11,157 bases of DNA, taken from Sphaerochaetaceae bacterium (GTDB lineage: Bacteria; Spirochaetota; Spirochaetia; Sphaerochaetales; Sphaerochaetaceae). The stretch is taken from contig JALNVT010000067.1 in NCBI GenBank assembly GCA_023231265.1, positions 1-11,157 on the forward strand, given 5' to 3'. The first letter of the stretch is position 1; each line of letters begins with the position of its first letter. The position numbers and the translations under genes were made by a program. The notes beneath the pieces were generated by a model, which saw nothing but the letters and a program-made list of their open reading frames with translations, made no database searches and was not told the DNA's origin. Positions 1 through 7,443 of the stretch are shown here, piece after piece.

Positions 1-740
1 ATTACCTCATCTACAATCATCAAGATTCCATATTTGTCACATACAGAGCGGACACCCTTCATGTAACCTTTAGGAGGTATGATGACACCATTTGATCCTG
101 TAACAGTCTCCATCACTATTGCTGCAATTGAATCACGACCTTCATATCTGATCTGCTCTTCCAATTTTTCAACATAGTATTCTGTAGCTTCTTCTTCACT
201 TGCAAATGGAATTTTCTCTCTATATAAATAGGGGTCAAAGAATTTTACAAATCCCGGTACACCTGGCTCCAAAGCAAATCTTCGAGGCTCACCTGTAAGA
301 TTACCAGCTCCAAAAGTTGATCCATGATAGCTTCTATAGCGACTCATTATCTTGTGACGACCTGTATACATACGAGCAATTTTGATTGCATTCTCATTTG
401 CATCGGATCCACCATTTGTGAAGAATATCTTACCAAAATTTTCAGGAAGCAGTGATATTACTTTTTCAGCCAATGTAGCTCTTGAGATATCTGCATAACC
501 TGGTCCAACATAGCAATACTGATCAACTTTTTCTTTTATGGCATCACCAATAGCTTTATTTGCAAAACCAACATTGAGGTTCACCAATTCAGAGGACATA
601 TCAGTATATCGCTTTCCTTCATAGTCCCACATATAGATTCCTTCAGCTTTTTCAATTGCAATAGGATTTATGTTTCGTTGCTTGCTCCAAGATTGCAGAC
701 TGTATTTTTTCTGCTTTTCTGTAATTTCTTTTCCAGTCAT
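1..740 (-). CDS. Class III PLP aminotransferase, N-terminal part (likely beta-alanine aminotransferase)
   Basis: Partial gene: 246 codons are visible and the 3' end lies beyond the left edge. Reading the complement from ATG at 740 gives MTGKEITEKQKKYSLQSWSK and then class III aminotransferase landmarks: a G-x-Y-x-W-D substrate/cofactor segment near residues 34-39, the PLP-phosphate region TNGGSDANENAIKIAR (108-123), the ring-stacking motif YRSYHGST (135-142), and ILMIVDEV (239-246) with the Asp that contacts the pyridine nitrogen. The catalytic Lys would be further on and is not seen. A ribosome site AAAGGA overlaps the preceding stop codon, 7 nt before the ATG, and the gap to the M20 gene is only 11 bp, so it is the next gene of the operon. 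Its place after a ureidopropionase suggests beta-alanine (and beta-aminoisobutyrate) to malonate (methylmalonate) semialdehyde. The family also includes taurine and GABA aminotransferases, so the substrate is inferred from context. Confidence 0.9.
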   Translation of the reverse strand, partial: MTGKEITEKQKKYSLQSWSKQRNINPIAIEKAEGIYMWDYEGKRYTDMSSELVNLNVGFANKAIGDAIKEKVDQYCYVGPGYADISRATLAEKVISLLPENFGKIFFTNGGSDANENAIKIARMYTGRHKIMSRYRSYHGSTFGAGNLTGEPRRFALEPGVPGFVKFFDPYLYREKIPFASEEEATEYYVEKLEEQIRYEGRDSIAAIVMETVTGSNGVIIPPKGYMKGVRSVCDKYGILMIVDEV

Positions 741-751
741 TATTATATCCT

Positions 752-2014
752 TTAGTCTTTATCTGCTTTGAGTACTGCATTCATCATGACAGTTGCACCT
801 GATGTACATTGCTCCATTGATGAGTATTCTGGTTCACAATGACTGAGTCCATCTTTTGATTGAACAAAGATCATAGTTGTTGGCATCATGTAAGATGCAA
901 ACTGTGCATCATGACCTGCTCCTGAATGAATCATCTGATGAGAAACACCAGATTCTTCCGCTGCTTCTTTGACGTATGAAACAAGTTTTTCATCCCAATA
1001 AACTGTGTCACGATTCCATGCTTTTTCAACAGTACAGCTGCAACCACTCCAGTCTTTATCTGCACAGCTCTTTACAATTGCCAATACTTTAGCAAGAACT
1101 TCTGGATCTTCATGACGTACATCAATACAGAAGTCAAAATAATCTGGAACACATGTATGAATGCAAGGATGACAGTCAACCTCACCTGTTGTATAAACAA
1201 GTTCAGGATATCCAAGCTTATCAATTTCAGTGTGCAGATACAGTATTGCCTGTGCAGCTGCAAAAAATGCATCTTTTCTTTTTGGCATTGGAAATGTACC
1301 AGCATGAGTTGTCTGGCCATAGAATTTAACACGATAATTGAACATACCCAGAACACAATCAACAACACCTACATCATTGCCTGCATCTTCTAGAATTGGT
1401 CCCTGCTCAATATGAGTTTCAAACATGTACATATATTTTTCTGGACTCAATCTATTTTTTTCATCACCTTTGAATCCTGATTTATCAAGTGCCTCTTCAA
1501 AAGTTGTCTTTCCTGTGAGTACATCTTTTGTTGAGAGCATATCCTCTTTGCGGAATTTTTCTTTTATACTTGCAGGTAAATAATCATAGCAAACAATACC
1601 AGAGCACATCATTGCAGGTGGATAAAGAGATCCCTCTTCATTTGTCCAAACCATTGCTGTTATTGGATGTGTATGTGGAATTTTCTTGTCTACAATGGTT
1701 TCAAGTGCTTCCATGGCACTTATAACTCCCAAAATACCATCGAAGTTACCACCATTTTTTACAGAATCTATATGTGATGCCATAACAATACGTTTGGTAT
1801 CAGGATCGCTACCTTCAATAGTTGCATAAAGGTTTGCAACATCATCTACTTCGATAGTTGCTCCAATAGCTTCCATTCTTTTGATAAATTCATTTCTTGC
1901 CAAAATAGCTTCAGGAGATAGTGAATAACGAGTTATTCCACCATGACCTGCATCTCCATAGGTAGAAAAGGTCTTAATTTTGTCTGACATACGTTCTAGA
2001 CTGCATTTATACAT
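752..2014 (-). CDS. M20-family beta-ureidopropionase / N-carbamoyl-amino acid hydrolase
   Basis: A 420-residue zinc amidohydrolase of the hydantoinase/carbamoylase branch of peptidase family M20, predicted to hydrolyse N-carbamoyl-beta-alanine to beta-alanine, CO2 and ammonia. Family landmarks, numbered from the chosen start: SHIDSVKNGGNFDG (His81, Asp92), TNEEGS (Glu126/Glu127), ETHIEQGPILE (His201), QTTHAGTFPMPKRKDA (His237, dimerisation-domain substrate contact), SGAGHDAQ (364-371) and DGLSHCEPE (His392). The five expected metal ligands and the catalytic Glu are all present, so it looks active. An ATG at 2029 would add five residues, but the strong GGAGG at 2023-2027 overlaps that codon and sits 8 nt before the ATG at 2014, which I therefore prefer. 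Beta-ureidopropionases of this M20 type are known in yeast and Agrobacterium. The neighbouring preA and hydA favour that role over a general L-carbamoylase. Confidence 0.9.
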   Translation of the reverse strand: MYKCSLERMSDKIKTFSTYGDAGHGGITRYSLSPEAILARNEFIKRMEAIGATIEVDDVANLYATIEGSDPDTKRIVMASHIDSVKNGGNFDGILGVISAMEALETIVDKKIPHTHPITAMVWTNEEGSLYPPAMMCSGIVCYDYLPASIKEKFRKEDMLSTKDVLTGKTTFEEALDKSGFKGDEKNRLSPEKYMYMFETHIEQGPILEDAGNDVGVVDCVLGMFNYRVKFYGQTTHAGTFPMPKRKDAFFAAAQAILYLHTEIDKLGYPELVYTTGEVDCHPCIHTCVPDYFDFCIDVRHEDPEVLAKVLAIVKSCADKDWSGCSCTVEKAWNRDTVYWDEKLVSYVKEAAEESGVSHQMIHSGAGHDAQFASYMMPTTMIFVQSKDGLSHCEPEYSSMEQCTSGATVMMNAVLKADKD

Positions 2015-2022
2015 AAACATAT

Positions 2023-2027
2023 CCTCC
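2023..2027 (-). promoter_or_regulatory. Ribosome binding site deciding the M20 start
   Basis: A perfect GGAGG on the minus strand. It lies inside the first codons of the longest reading (ATG at 2029), only 2 nt from the ATG at 2020 and exactly 8 nt from the ATG at 2014. Normal spacing selects 2014 as the initiator. Confidence 0.7.
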
Positions 2028-2047
2028 ATTGGATAAATAATTTTAAT

Positions 2048-2470
2048 TTACTTTTTTAATTTTTTTTTGTAAGGATGCATGCAATTCATAACAAGTTCAT
2101 CCACTTCTTCTTTTGTGACTGCATACACATATTCTTCACCACTGTTCAATGGAACAGACAGCAAAAATGCTCCATCCCAATCGGTGAGATAGACTCGCTT
2201 GATTACATCACTGTCACCATTTCTGCGATATCGTGAGCCATTGAGTTTGGCCATTTCTTCATTCATACGTAAAAACCCATGTATGAAGCAACCTCCGACA
2301 AGAAGCTCCTTATAAGGAGGCCTGTACTTCTTATTGAATTCAATTGTAACTGGAACTTCTGTTATTCCACATGGCAAATCACGAAGTTCAATATCCACAG
2401 TACGAAAGTTCTCCGTGGGCATCAAACTTGAAAGCTTTATTTTCTTAGCTTTCTCAAATCTATCGATCAT
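2048..2470 (-). CDS. Unrecognised 140-residue protein coupled to preA
   Basis: I do not recognise this family. The start ATG overlaps the preA stop as ATGA, with a strong GGAGGGG just upstream inside the end of preA, so translation is coupled to preA. The protein looks soluble: no signal peptide or membrane segment. It has a charged N-terminus (MIDRFEKAKKIK), a central part rich in predicted beta-strand (about residues 23-65, including FRTVDIELRDLPCG and LLVGGCFIHGF), an aromatic patch KRVYLTDWDGAFLLSVP (91-107), and a basic tail HPYKKKLKK. Cysteines are few and scattered, so an Fe-S or zinc site is not evident. Its position between the reductase and the ureidopropionase suggests an accessory role in pyrimidine breakdown, for instance helping PreA or the M20 enzyme, but no function can be assigned from sequence alone. 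Confidence 0.85.
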   Translation of the reverse strand: MIDRFEKAKKIKLSSLMPTENFRTVDIELRDLPCGITEVPVTIEFNKKYRPPYKELLVGGCFIHGFLRMNEEMAKLNGSRYRRNGDSDVIKRVYLTDWDGAFLLSVPLNSGEEYVYAVTKEEVDELVMNCMHPYKKKLKK

Positions 2471-3981
2471 ACAATCCCCTCCTGTTCAAGAGTTGCTTTT
2501 GGTTTAGAAATACGTTTGGCAGATCCGATTGCATCAACCGGACAGACAAGTTTGCATAGATGACATCCAACACATTTGTTTCCAAGAAGCTTTGGTGCTC
2601 TGTTAGAAAAGTGAAATTCTATTGCTTGATGGCCTGCATCCTTGCATGATATGTAGCAACGACCACAACCAATGCATCTATCTAACTGAAACTTAGGATA
2701 AACTATTGTAGATCTATTGAGTTCGTCTGAAGATACAATATTATTATTTGCCATCGATATCATATCAGATACACTTTCAATGTTGCTTTCATTCATGAAA
2801 GCAGACATTCCTTCTTTGAGGTCATCTATTATTCTATATCCATACTGCATAACAGATGTTGTTATTTGAATGTTTCCACATCCAAGAGCTATGAAGTCCA
2901 ATGCATCTCGCCAGTTTTCAATACCACCCATTCCACTTATTGGAATGTTCTCAAGCTGCTCGCAGTTGGCAAGATCATTTATAAATCTAAGTGCTATTGG
3001 CTTTACAGCTTTACCTGAATATCCTGAAACAGATGACTTTCCAACAATATTTGGTTGTGATGTCATTGTCTCCATATCAAGACCAGATAGACTCTTTATG
3101 GTATTGATTGCTGCAATTCCATTTGCTCCACCTTCTACAGCAGCTGCAGCTGGAATCTCCATGTTTCCAACATTTGGAGTCATCTTTGCCAATATTGGTA
3201 AAGTTGTTCCTTTCCTCGTACATTCTGTATAGTGTCTGACAAGTTCTGGATTCTGACCAACATCAGAACCAAGTCCATCACCACTCATGTGTGGACATGA
3301 GAAATTACATTCAATAATATCTGCTCCAGCTTCCTGTGAAAGTCGTGCTAGATCTGTCCATTCTTCATCGGTCTGTCCCATAATTGAAGAGACAATCACC
3401 TTGTTTGGAAAATCTCTCTTCAAATCTGAAATATATTTTAGATTTTGGCTCAGTCCATGTTCTGCAATCTGCTCCAGATTTCTGAACCCAACAAAAGGAG
3501 TTGATTCCTTTTTCATTGCAGAAAATCTTGGAGATACTTCTTCGGGAGTGAAGAATCCAATAGTTTTGAAGACTATTCCTCCCCATCCCATTTCCAAAGC
3601 ATTCTTACACATTTCATAATTGCTGGCTACAACTGAAGAAGAAAGGAAGAATGGATTTTCACATCTGACTCCCATGAAATCACACTCTAAATTGGCCTTC
3701 TTTGGTTCTAATTTCCATTTTTCAATTGCAGATGCTGTTTTCTTTATCCTGATTGGAAAGTCATAATGCACACATGAATCTTCACATTTTGCATCACAAC
3801 TTTTGCAGTTTATTGGATCAAAAGAATCTTTGACCTTTTGATTTTTAAATCTCAAAGAAAATAGCATTGCTGCGGGATCATTGGACCTATCACATGCTTT
3901 GGTGCATGGCGCATCAATGCATAGCAAACAACGATTTGCTTCATTTGCAGGTAATTTATTTTGAAAAATTGAAGTGTCCAT
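2467..3981 (-). CDS. preA: Dihydropyrimidine dehydrogenase, PreA-type, with extra N-terminal Fe-S domain
   Basis: A 504-residue flavo-iron-sulfur enzyme reducing uracil/thymine to the dihydropyrimidine. Three parts are visible. Residues 1-95 form a Cys-rich extension with ANRCLLCIDAPCTKAC (Cys18, 21, 26, 30) and CKSCDAKCEDSC (Cys59, 62, 66, 70), resembling the N-terminal Fe-S domain of mammalian DPD and PreT. Residues 100-425 are the FMN barrel, close to E. coli PreA: GWGGIVFKTIGFF, ECNFSCPHMSGDGLGSDVG with catalytic Cys229, AKMTPN, GKSSVSGYSGKAVKPIALRF. Residues 430-485 are a two-cluster ferredoxin domain (Cys436, 439, 442, 446 and Cys470, 473, 476, 480). E. coli PreA has about 411 residues and pairs with the FAD/NAD(P)H subunit PreT; here that module is absent. 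AAAGGA lies 8 nt before the ATG. The gene follows hydA by 30 bp. Identity is very secure; the electron donor is unknown. Confidence 0.95.
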   Translation of the reverse strand: MDTSIFQNKLPANEANRCLLCIDAPCTKACDRSNDPAAMLFSLRFKNQKVKDSFDPINCKSCDAKCEDSCVHYDFPIRIKKTASAIEKWKLEPKKANLECDFMGVRCENPFFLSSSVVASNYEMCKNALEMGWGGIVFKTIGFFTPEEVSPRFSAMKKESTPFVGFRNLEQIAEHGLSQNLKYISDLKRDFPNKVIVSSIMGQTDEEWTDLARLSQEAGADIIECNFSCPHMSGDGLGSDVGQNPELVRHYTECTRKGTTLPILAKMTPNVGNMEIPAAAAVEGGANGIAAINTIKSLSGLDMETMTSQPNIVGKSSVSGYSGKAVKPIALRFINDLANCEQLENIPISGMGGIENWRDALDFIALGCGNIQITTSVMQYGYRIIDDLKEGMSAFMNESNIESVSDMISMANNNIVSSDELNRSTIVYPKFQLDRCIGCGRCYISCKDAGHQAIEFHFSNRAPKLLGNKCVGCHLCKLVCPVDAIGSAKRISKPKATLEQEGIV

Positions 3982-4011
3982 ATTTTTAATCCTTTACAAA
4001 TATTTTGTATC

Positions 4012-5364
4012 TCAATCAAGCTTGCGTTTTACAAACTTTCCGTTTCCAGCTTTACCTAAAAACTTACCATCTTTATAAACTAGATTTCCACGAGAGAATG
4101 TCATTTCAGGATATCCATGAAACTCTGTTCCTTCCCATATGGTCTGATCATAATTTGAATGCATTGCATCACATGTAACTGTGAAATCTTTTACTGGATC
4201 ATAGATGACAATATCTGCATCTTTTCCAACAGCAAGGCTTCCTTTCTGACCACATCCGAAGATTTTAGCTGGATTTGCAGAACATACCTCAACTGCCTTG
4301 TTGAATGTAATCTCACCTTTGTTGGCCTTAGCTAGCATGTATGGATACATATTTTCAACACCAGCACAACCATTTGGAATCTTTGAGAAATCATCGATTC
4401 CCCAGTCCTTCTCACTTTGCATGAAAGGACAGTGATCTGTTGCTACAACATCAATATCACCACGTTTCAATGAAGCCCAAAGTGCATCTTGACTCTCCTG
4501 TCCTTTTATAGGTGGGGAGCAGACAAAGTTGCGACCATCTTCACGCTTGTAAACATCACTTGTGAAGTTCAAATACTGAGGGCATGTCTCTGCATATATT
4601 GGGTAACCCTCTTCTTTTGCTTTTGTAACTGCAGCAACACCTTCTTTATTTGCAAGATGCACAATATAAAGTTTTGCACCAGTTGCTTTTGCCCATTGAA
4701 TGGCTCTCATATCTGCCTCAGCCTCAACAAATTCAGGTCGAGATAGATAATGATACCATGGGCTTGTCTTTCCTTCAGAGAGAAACTTCTTCACATTGTA
4801 ATTCACCATCTCATTGTTCTCTGCATGTACAGAAATCATAGCTCCAATTTCTTTCGATTTTTGAAGTACCTGATAAAAAACTCCATCTGAAACTCCAAAA
4901 TCATAAACCATGAATACTTTGAATGATGGAACACCATAATCAACAGCATCTTTCATGGAATCCAAGAGCTCTCCATGAATGTCCTTGACTCCTATGTGAA
5001 ATGCATAATCTACTGCTGCTTGAGGAGCTGCAATTGCATCACGACGTTTTATGACATCAAGCATTGGCTCATCAAAATCTTGAAGTGCAAAATCGAAAAC
5101 AGTTGTGGTACCACCACAAGCTGCAGCTCTTGTTCCAGCAAAATAATCATCGGAGGAGATTGTTCCTCCAAAAGGCATTGCCAGATGTGTGTGTGCATCT
5201 ATTGCACCAGGAAGAACATATTTTGAATCAGCATCAACAACTTCAGATGCATCAGTGCCAAGATCATATCCAATATCTACAATTTTCCCATCACTAACAG
5301 CTATATCAGCTTTATAAGTCTCTGATGGGGTCACCAACAGTCCGTTTTTAATAATTAAATCCAT
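4012..5364 (-). CDS. hydA: Dihydropyrimidinase (D-hydantoinase family)
   Basis: A 450-residue cytosolic amidohydrolase opening dihydrouracil/dihydrothymine (or hydantoins) to the N-carbamoyl-beta-amino acid. All binuclear-metal residues are visible: GAIDAHTHL (His58, His60), the carboxylated bridging Lys149 in SFKVFMVYDF with the substrate Tyr154 nearby, SVHAEN (His180), LYIVHLANK (His236) and VATDHCPF (Asp310). The length is typical of the family. The N-terminal MDLIIKNGLLVTP and the later GKDADIVIYDP are the beta-sandwich elements of cyclic amidohydrolases. The start is supported by AAGGA 10 nt upstream. The gene is separated from the binding-protein gene upstream by 82 bp containing a perfect 14-bp stem-loop, and is followed by preA. 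It could also act on hydantoins, but the preA neighbour makes dihydropyrimidine the likely substrate. Confidence 0.95.
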   Translation of the reverse strand: MDLIIKNGLLVTPSETYKADIAVSDGKIVDIGYDLGTDASEVVDADSKYVLPGAIDAHTHLAMPFGGTISSDDYFAGTRAAACGGTTTVFDFALQDFDEPMLDVIKRRDAIAAPQAAVDYAFHIGVKDIHGELLDSMKDAVDYGVPSFKVFMVYDFGVSDGVFYQVLQKSKEIGAMISVHAENNEMVNYNVKKFLSEGKTSPWYHYLSRPEFVEAEADMRAIQWAKATGAKLYIVHLANKEGVAAVTKAKEEGYPIYAETCPQYLNFTSDVYKREDGRNFVCSPPIKGQESQDALWASLKRGDIDVVATDHCPFMQSEKDWGIDDFSKIPNGCAGVENMYPYMLAKANKGEITFNKAVEVCSANPAKIFGCGQKGSLAVGKDADIVIYDPVKDFTVTCDAMHSNYDQTIWEGTEFHGYPEMTFSRGNLVYKDGKFLGKAGNGKFVKRKLD

Positions 5365-5393
5365 ACTGTACCAGTCCTTATTTTTTTAATATT

Positions 5394-5428
5394 ACAAATA
5401 TGGAAGATTTTAAGTCTTCCATATTTGT
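5394..5428 (-). repeat. Perfect 14-bp intercistronic stem-loop between the binding-protein gene and hydA
   Basis: The arms ACAAATATGGAAGA (5394-5407) and TCTTCCATATTTGT (5415-5428) are exact reverse complements around a 7-nt loop. The structure starts 18 nt after the binding-protein stop and ends 29 nt before the hydA start. In the transcribed (minus) direction it is followed by an A-rich stretch, not a U-tract, so it does not look like an intrinsic terminator. A role as an mRNA stabiliser or processing site that lets the binding protein be made in excess over the enzymes is plausible by analogy with other ABC-importer operons, but is inference. Confidence 0.75.
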
Positions 5429-5446
5429 GCCTGAAATTCTTAGTGA

Positions 5447-6580
5447 TTATTTCTTATATACAAGAAGCAATCCTGAACGTTGATAGATCTGTGCAACTTC
5501 TAAAAGTCCCATTCCTGCTGCATTAGCAGAGATCATGTTTGAAACCCATGTAACACCAAAGTCCACTGTACCATTGTAAACAGCTGTTGTTTCTGCGATG
5601 TCACCACCACCTGGTACGATTGTAACATTTAGACCAAGGTCGGAGTAATAGCCTTTATCAAGTGCCATGTAATAACCCATGAATTGACTCTGAGGCAACC
5701 ATTTAAGTTGAACTTTTACATCAGTTGTTTCTGGAGTACCTAAATCACTTCCATCTTCTGATGCAGTTGCTGCCTCCCAATAGGATGTATCGCGAACATC
5801 ATCAAGAGTCAAACTTGCAAGTTTGGAAGCTGCTTGGCTATCATCAAGTTTTATATATGTCTTTGCTAAATCAAGAGTCTGCTGCATTGCTTCTTCATCC
5901 ATGTAACCATAATTAGAAACAGGATTGCCTTCTGTATCAGTTTCAACAAGTTTTTTAACTTCTGATGCCATATACAACTGGTGTTCTGAAGAAACTGAAG
6001 AACCATATTTATATACAACTTCAGCAGCAGCTTCAGGATCTGCAGTTGCATCTTCCCAACCTTTCAGTGTTGCATATACAAAAGCTTTCACAGTATTTGG
6101 ATTTGCCTTTGCAAATTCTGCTGTTGTAAATAGATTGTCTTCCAGCATTGCAACGCCTTCGTCATTCATATCGATGGTTCCAACTTCATCACCATAACCA
6201 TAAGCTCCATCATAGTCATTCTTTACAAGACCAAGTTCATTGTAAGTCATAGCTGATGCCAGAGCGATTGAATCATCATCAAATCCATCCATTGTGAAAT
6301 CCTGACTCAAGAATTCAAGAGGTTGATCATATTTCGCAAGCAGAGCAAGAATTTCGTATTCATTTCCAAGACCCCAGTTACCAATTTTACCGGCAGCGGA
6401 TGCCTCTAAAATGCGGTCTTTATCAGTTTTAACTACAGAAGTTGCGGCAGTTGCCTTTACTTCTTCAGCAGCTGTTTCAGTTGTACCTGAATCTTTATTA
6501 CAAGCACTAAAACTGAGCATTGCAGTTGCTACAAGTACCATAAATGTAGCCTTTTTGATGTTCTTTATTTCCATTTTCAT
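5447..6580 (-). CDS. ABC importer substrate-binding lipoprotein, NMT1/THI5-like, apparently circularly permuted
   Basis: A 377-residue exported lipoprotein: basic n-region MKMEIKNIKK, hydrophobic core to residue 26, lipobox SFSAC with Cys27, then a flexible T/A/E-rich linker to about residue 50. The fold is the NMT1/THI5 pyrimidine-binding type, but the order of parts is unusual. Residues 65-270 carry motifs normally found in the C-terminal two-thirds (IGNWGLGNEYEILALL, SAMTYNELGLV, MNDEGVAMLEDNLF, ATLKGWEDA, EHQLYM, NYGYMDEEA). After a linker at about 271-286, residues 287-377 carry motifs normally at the mature N-terminus (VKVQLKWLPQSQFMGYYMA, VPGGGDI, DFGVTW, QIYQRSGLLLVYKK), and the protein then stops. 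The start at 6580 has GGAG 5 nt upstream; the ATG at 6574 is equally possible. It follows permease 2 by 45 bp. The ligand is probably a pyrimidine, judged from family and operon. Confidence 0.92.
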   Translation of the reverse strand: MKMEIKNIKKATFMVLVATAMLSFSACNKDSGTTETAAEEVKATAATSVVKTDKDRILEASAAGKIGNWGLGNEYEILALLAKYDQPLEFLSQDFTMDGFDDDSIALASAMTYNELGLVKNDYDGAYGYGDEVGTIDMNDEGVAMLEDNLFTTAEFAKANPNTVKAFVYATLKGWEDATADPEAAAEVVYKYGSSVSSEHQLYMASEVKKLVETDTEGNPVSNYGYMDEEAMQQTLDLAKTYIKLDDSQAASKLASLTLDDVRDTSYWEAATASEDGSDLGTPETTDVKVQLKWLPQSQFMGYYMALDKGYYSDLGLNVTIVPGGGDIAETTAVYNGTVDFGVTWVSNMISANAAGMGLLEVAQIYQRSGLLLVYKK

Positions 6581-6625
6581 TACCTCTCCATGTAATTCAA
6601 TTTTGATCGTCTAGGTACGACCACC

Positions 6626-7438
6626 CTATTTTCTATTTCTATTTTTCATAACGACACTTTCAACAAGAAGAAGCAGTACATATAAGACAATTCCAAGCAG
6701 ACAGGAAATAATTATGTATGCCCATGCAGTTGCAAACTGTGCAGTTACAATATTTTCACGAATCTGACGGCCAATTCCGATGACCTTTTCAGAAAAATAC
6801 TCAGTTACCAAAGCAGAGATGATGCTTCCTGGAAGACTTATTCTCAATGCAGTGAATACATATGGAATGCTGTTTGGGAGCAACAGTTTTTTAAAAACAG
6901 TGAAATTACCTGCAGCATATGTTTTCATAAGATCTTCAGAGAATGGTTTGAGCTCTGTAAGACCTCTGTAAGCATTAACAGACATACCAGCTATGCAAAC
7001 AATCATGACCACAAGAGTCTTTGCTAGCATCGAACGAAAGTCGACACTGGATGAGATATGCTTTGTTAAATTGTTCATAACAGGAGCTAAAGCTACAATT
7101 GGAACAGCATTGAATGCTGATGCCAGTGTGATTCCACCTGCTCCCCATTTCCTATATTGAGCAGCTACAATAGCAATGCCATATCCTATTAAAGATCCAA
7201 AAAGCAATCCAACAAGTGCAACAATTACAGTAGCTTTCAAGTTCAAAAATATTTTTGCTTGATTGTCCATTATTATTGAATTTATACGACTTGGGGATGG
7301 CAATGTATTTGTGTCTGTATGAAGCAATATATTGAGCAATCCACCTTGCCACATCACAAATACCACTATTCCAAAGATTGCTGGATATATAATTGATGAC
7401 AGTGATTGCCAACTCATATTTTTCTGTTTTTTATTCAA
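6626..7438 (-). CDS. ABC importer permease 2 (TauC/SsuC-like)
   Basis: An inner-membrane subunit of the binding-protein-dependent transport family, about 270 residues with around six hydrophobic segments: one at residues 13-38, others near 68-95, 107-120, 140-155 and 190-205, and a last one at 240-262. The cytoplasmic EAA loop that docks on the ATPase is seen as TYAAGNFTVFKKLLLPNSIP (about 174-193), followed by the family-typical FTALRISLPGSIISALVTEY. The longest reading begins at a GTG at 7456, 13 nt inside permease 1. I chose the TTG at 7438 because AAGAGG at 7447-7452 sits 8 nt before it, with no ribosome site before the GTG; an ATG at 7417 is a third option. It probably forms a heterodimer with permease 1. 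The family transports sulfonates, taurine and thiamine-precursor pyrimidines, so the substrate comes from operon context. Confidence 0.9.
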   Translation of the reverse strand: MNKKQKNMSWQSLSSIIYPAIFGIVVFVMWQGGLLNILLHTDTNTLPSPSRINSIIMDNQAKIFLNLKATVIVALVGLLFGSLIGYGIAIVAAQYRKWGAGGITLASAFNAVPIVALAPVMNNLTKHISSSVDFRSMLAKTLVVMIVCIAGMSVNAYRGLTELKPFSEDLMKTYAAGNFTVFKKLLLPNSIPYVFTALRISLPGSIISALVTEYFSEKVIGIGRQIRENIVTAQFATAWAYIIISCLLGIVLYVLLLLVESVVMKNRNRK

Positions 7439-7443
7439 TTCAT

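Noticed and set aside
2014..2029. ATG start at 2029 for the M20 hydrolase
   Set aside because: The GGAGG at 2023-2027 overlaps that ATG and is ideally spaced for the ATG at 2014.
5394..5428. Intercistronic stem-loop as an intrinsic terminator
   Set aside because: In the direction of transcription it is followed by an A-rich stretch (AATATTAAAAAAATAAGG), not U residues, and genes of the same pathway continue downstream.
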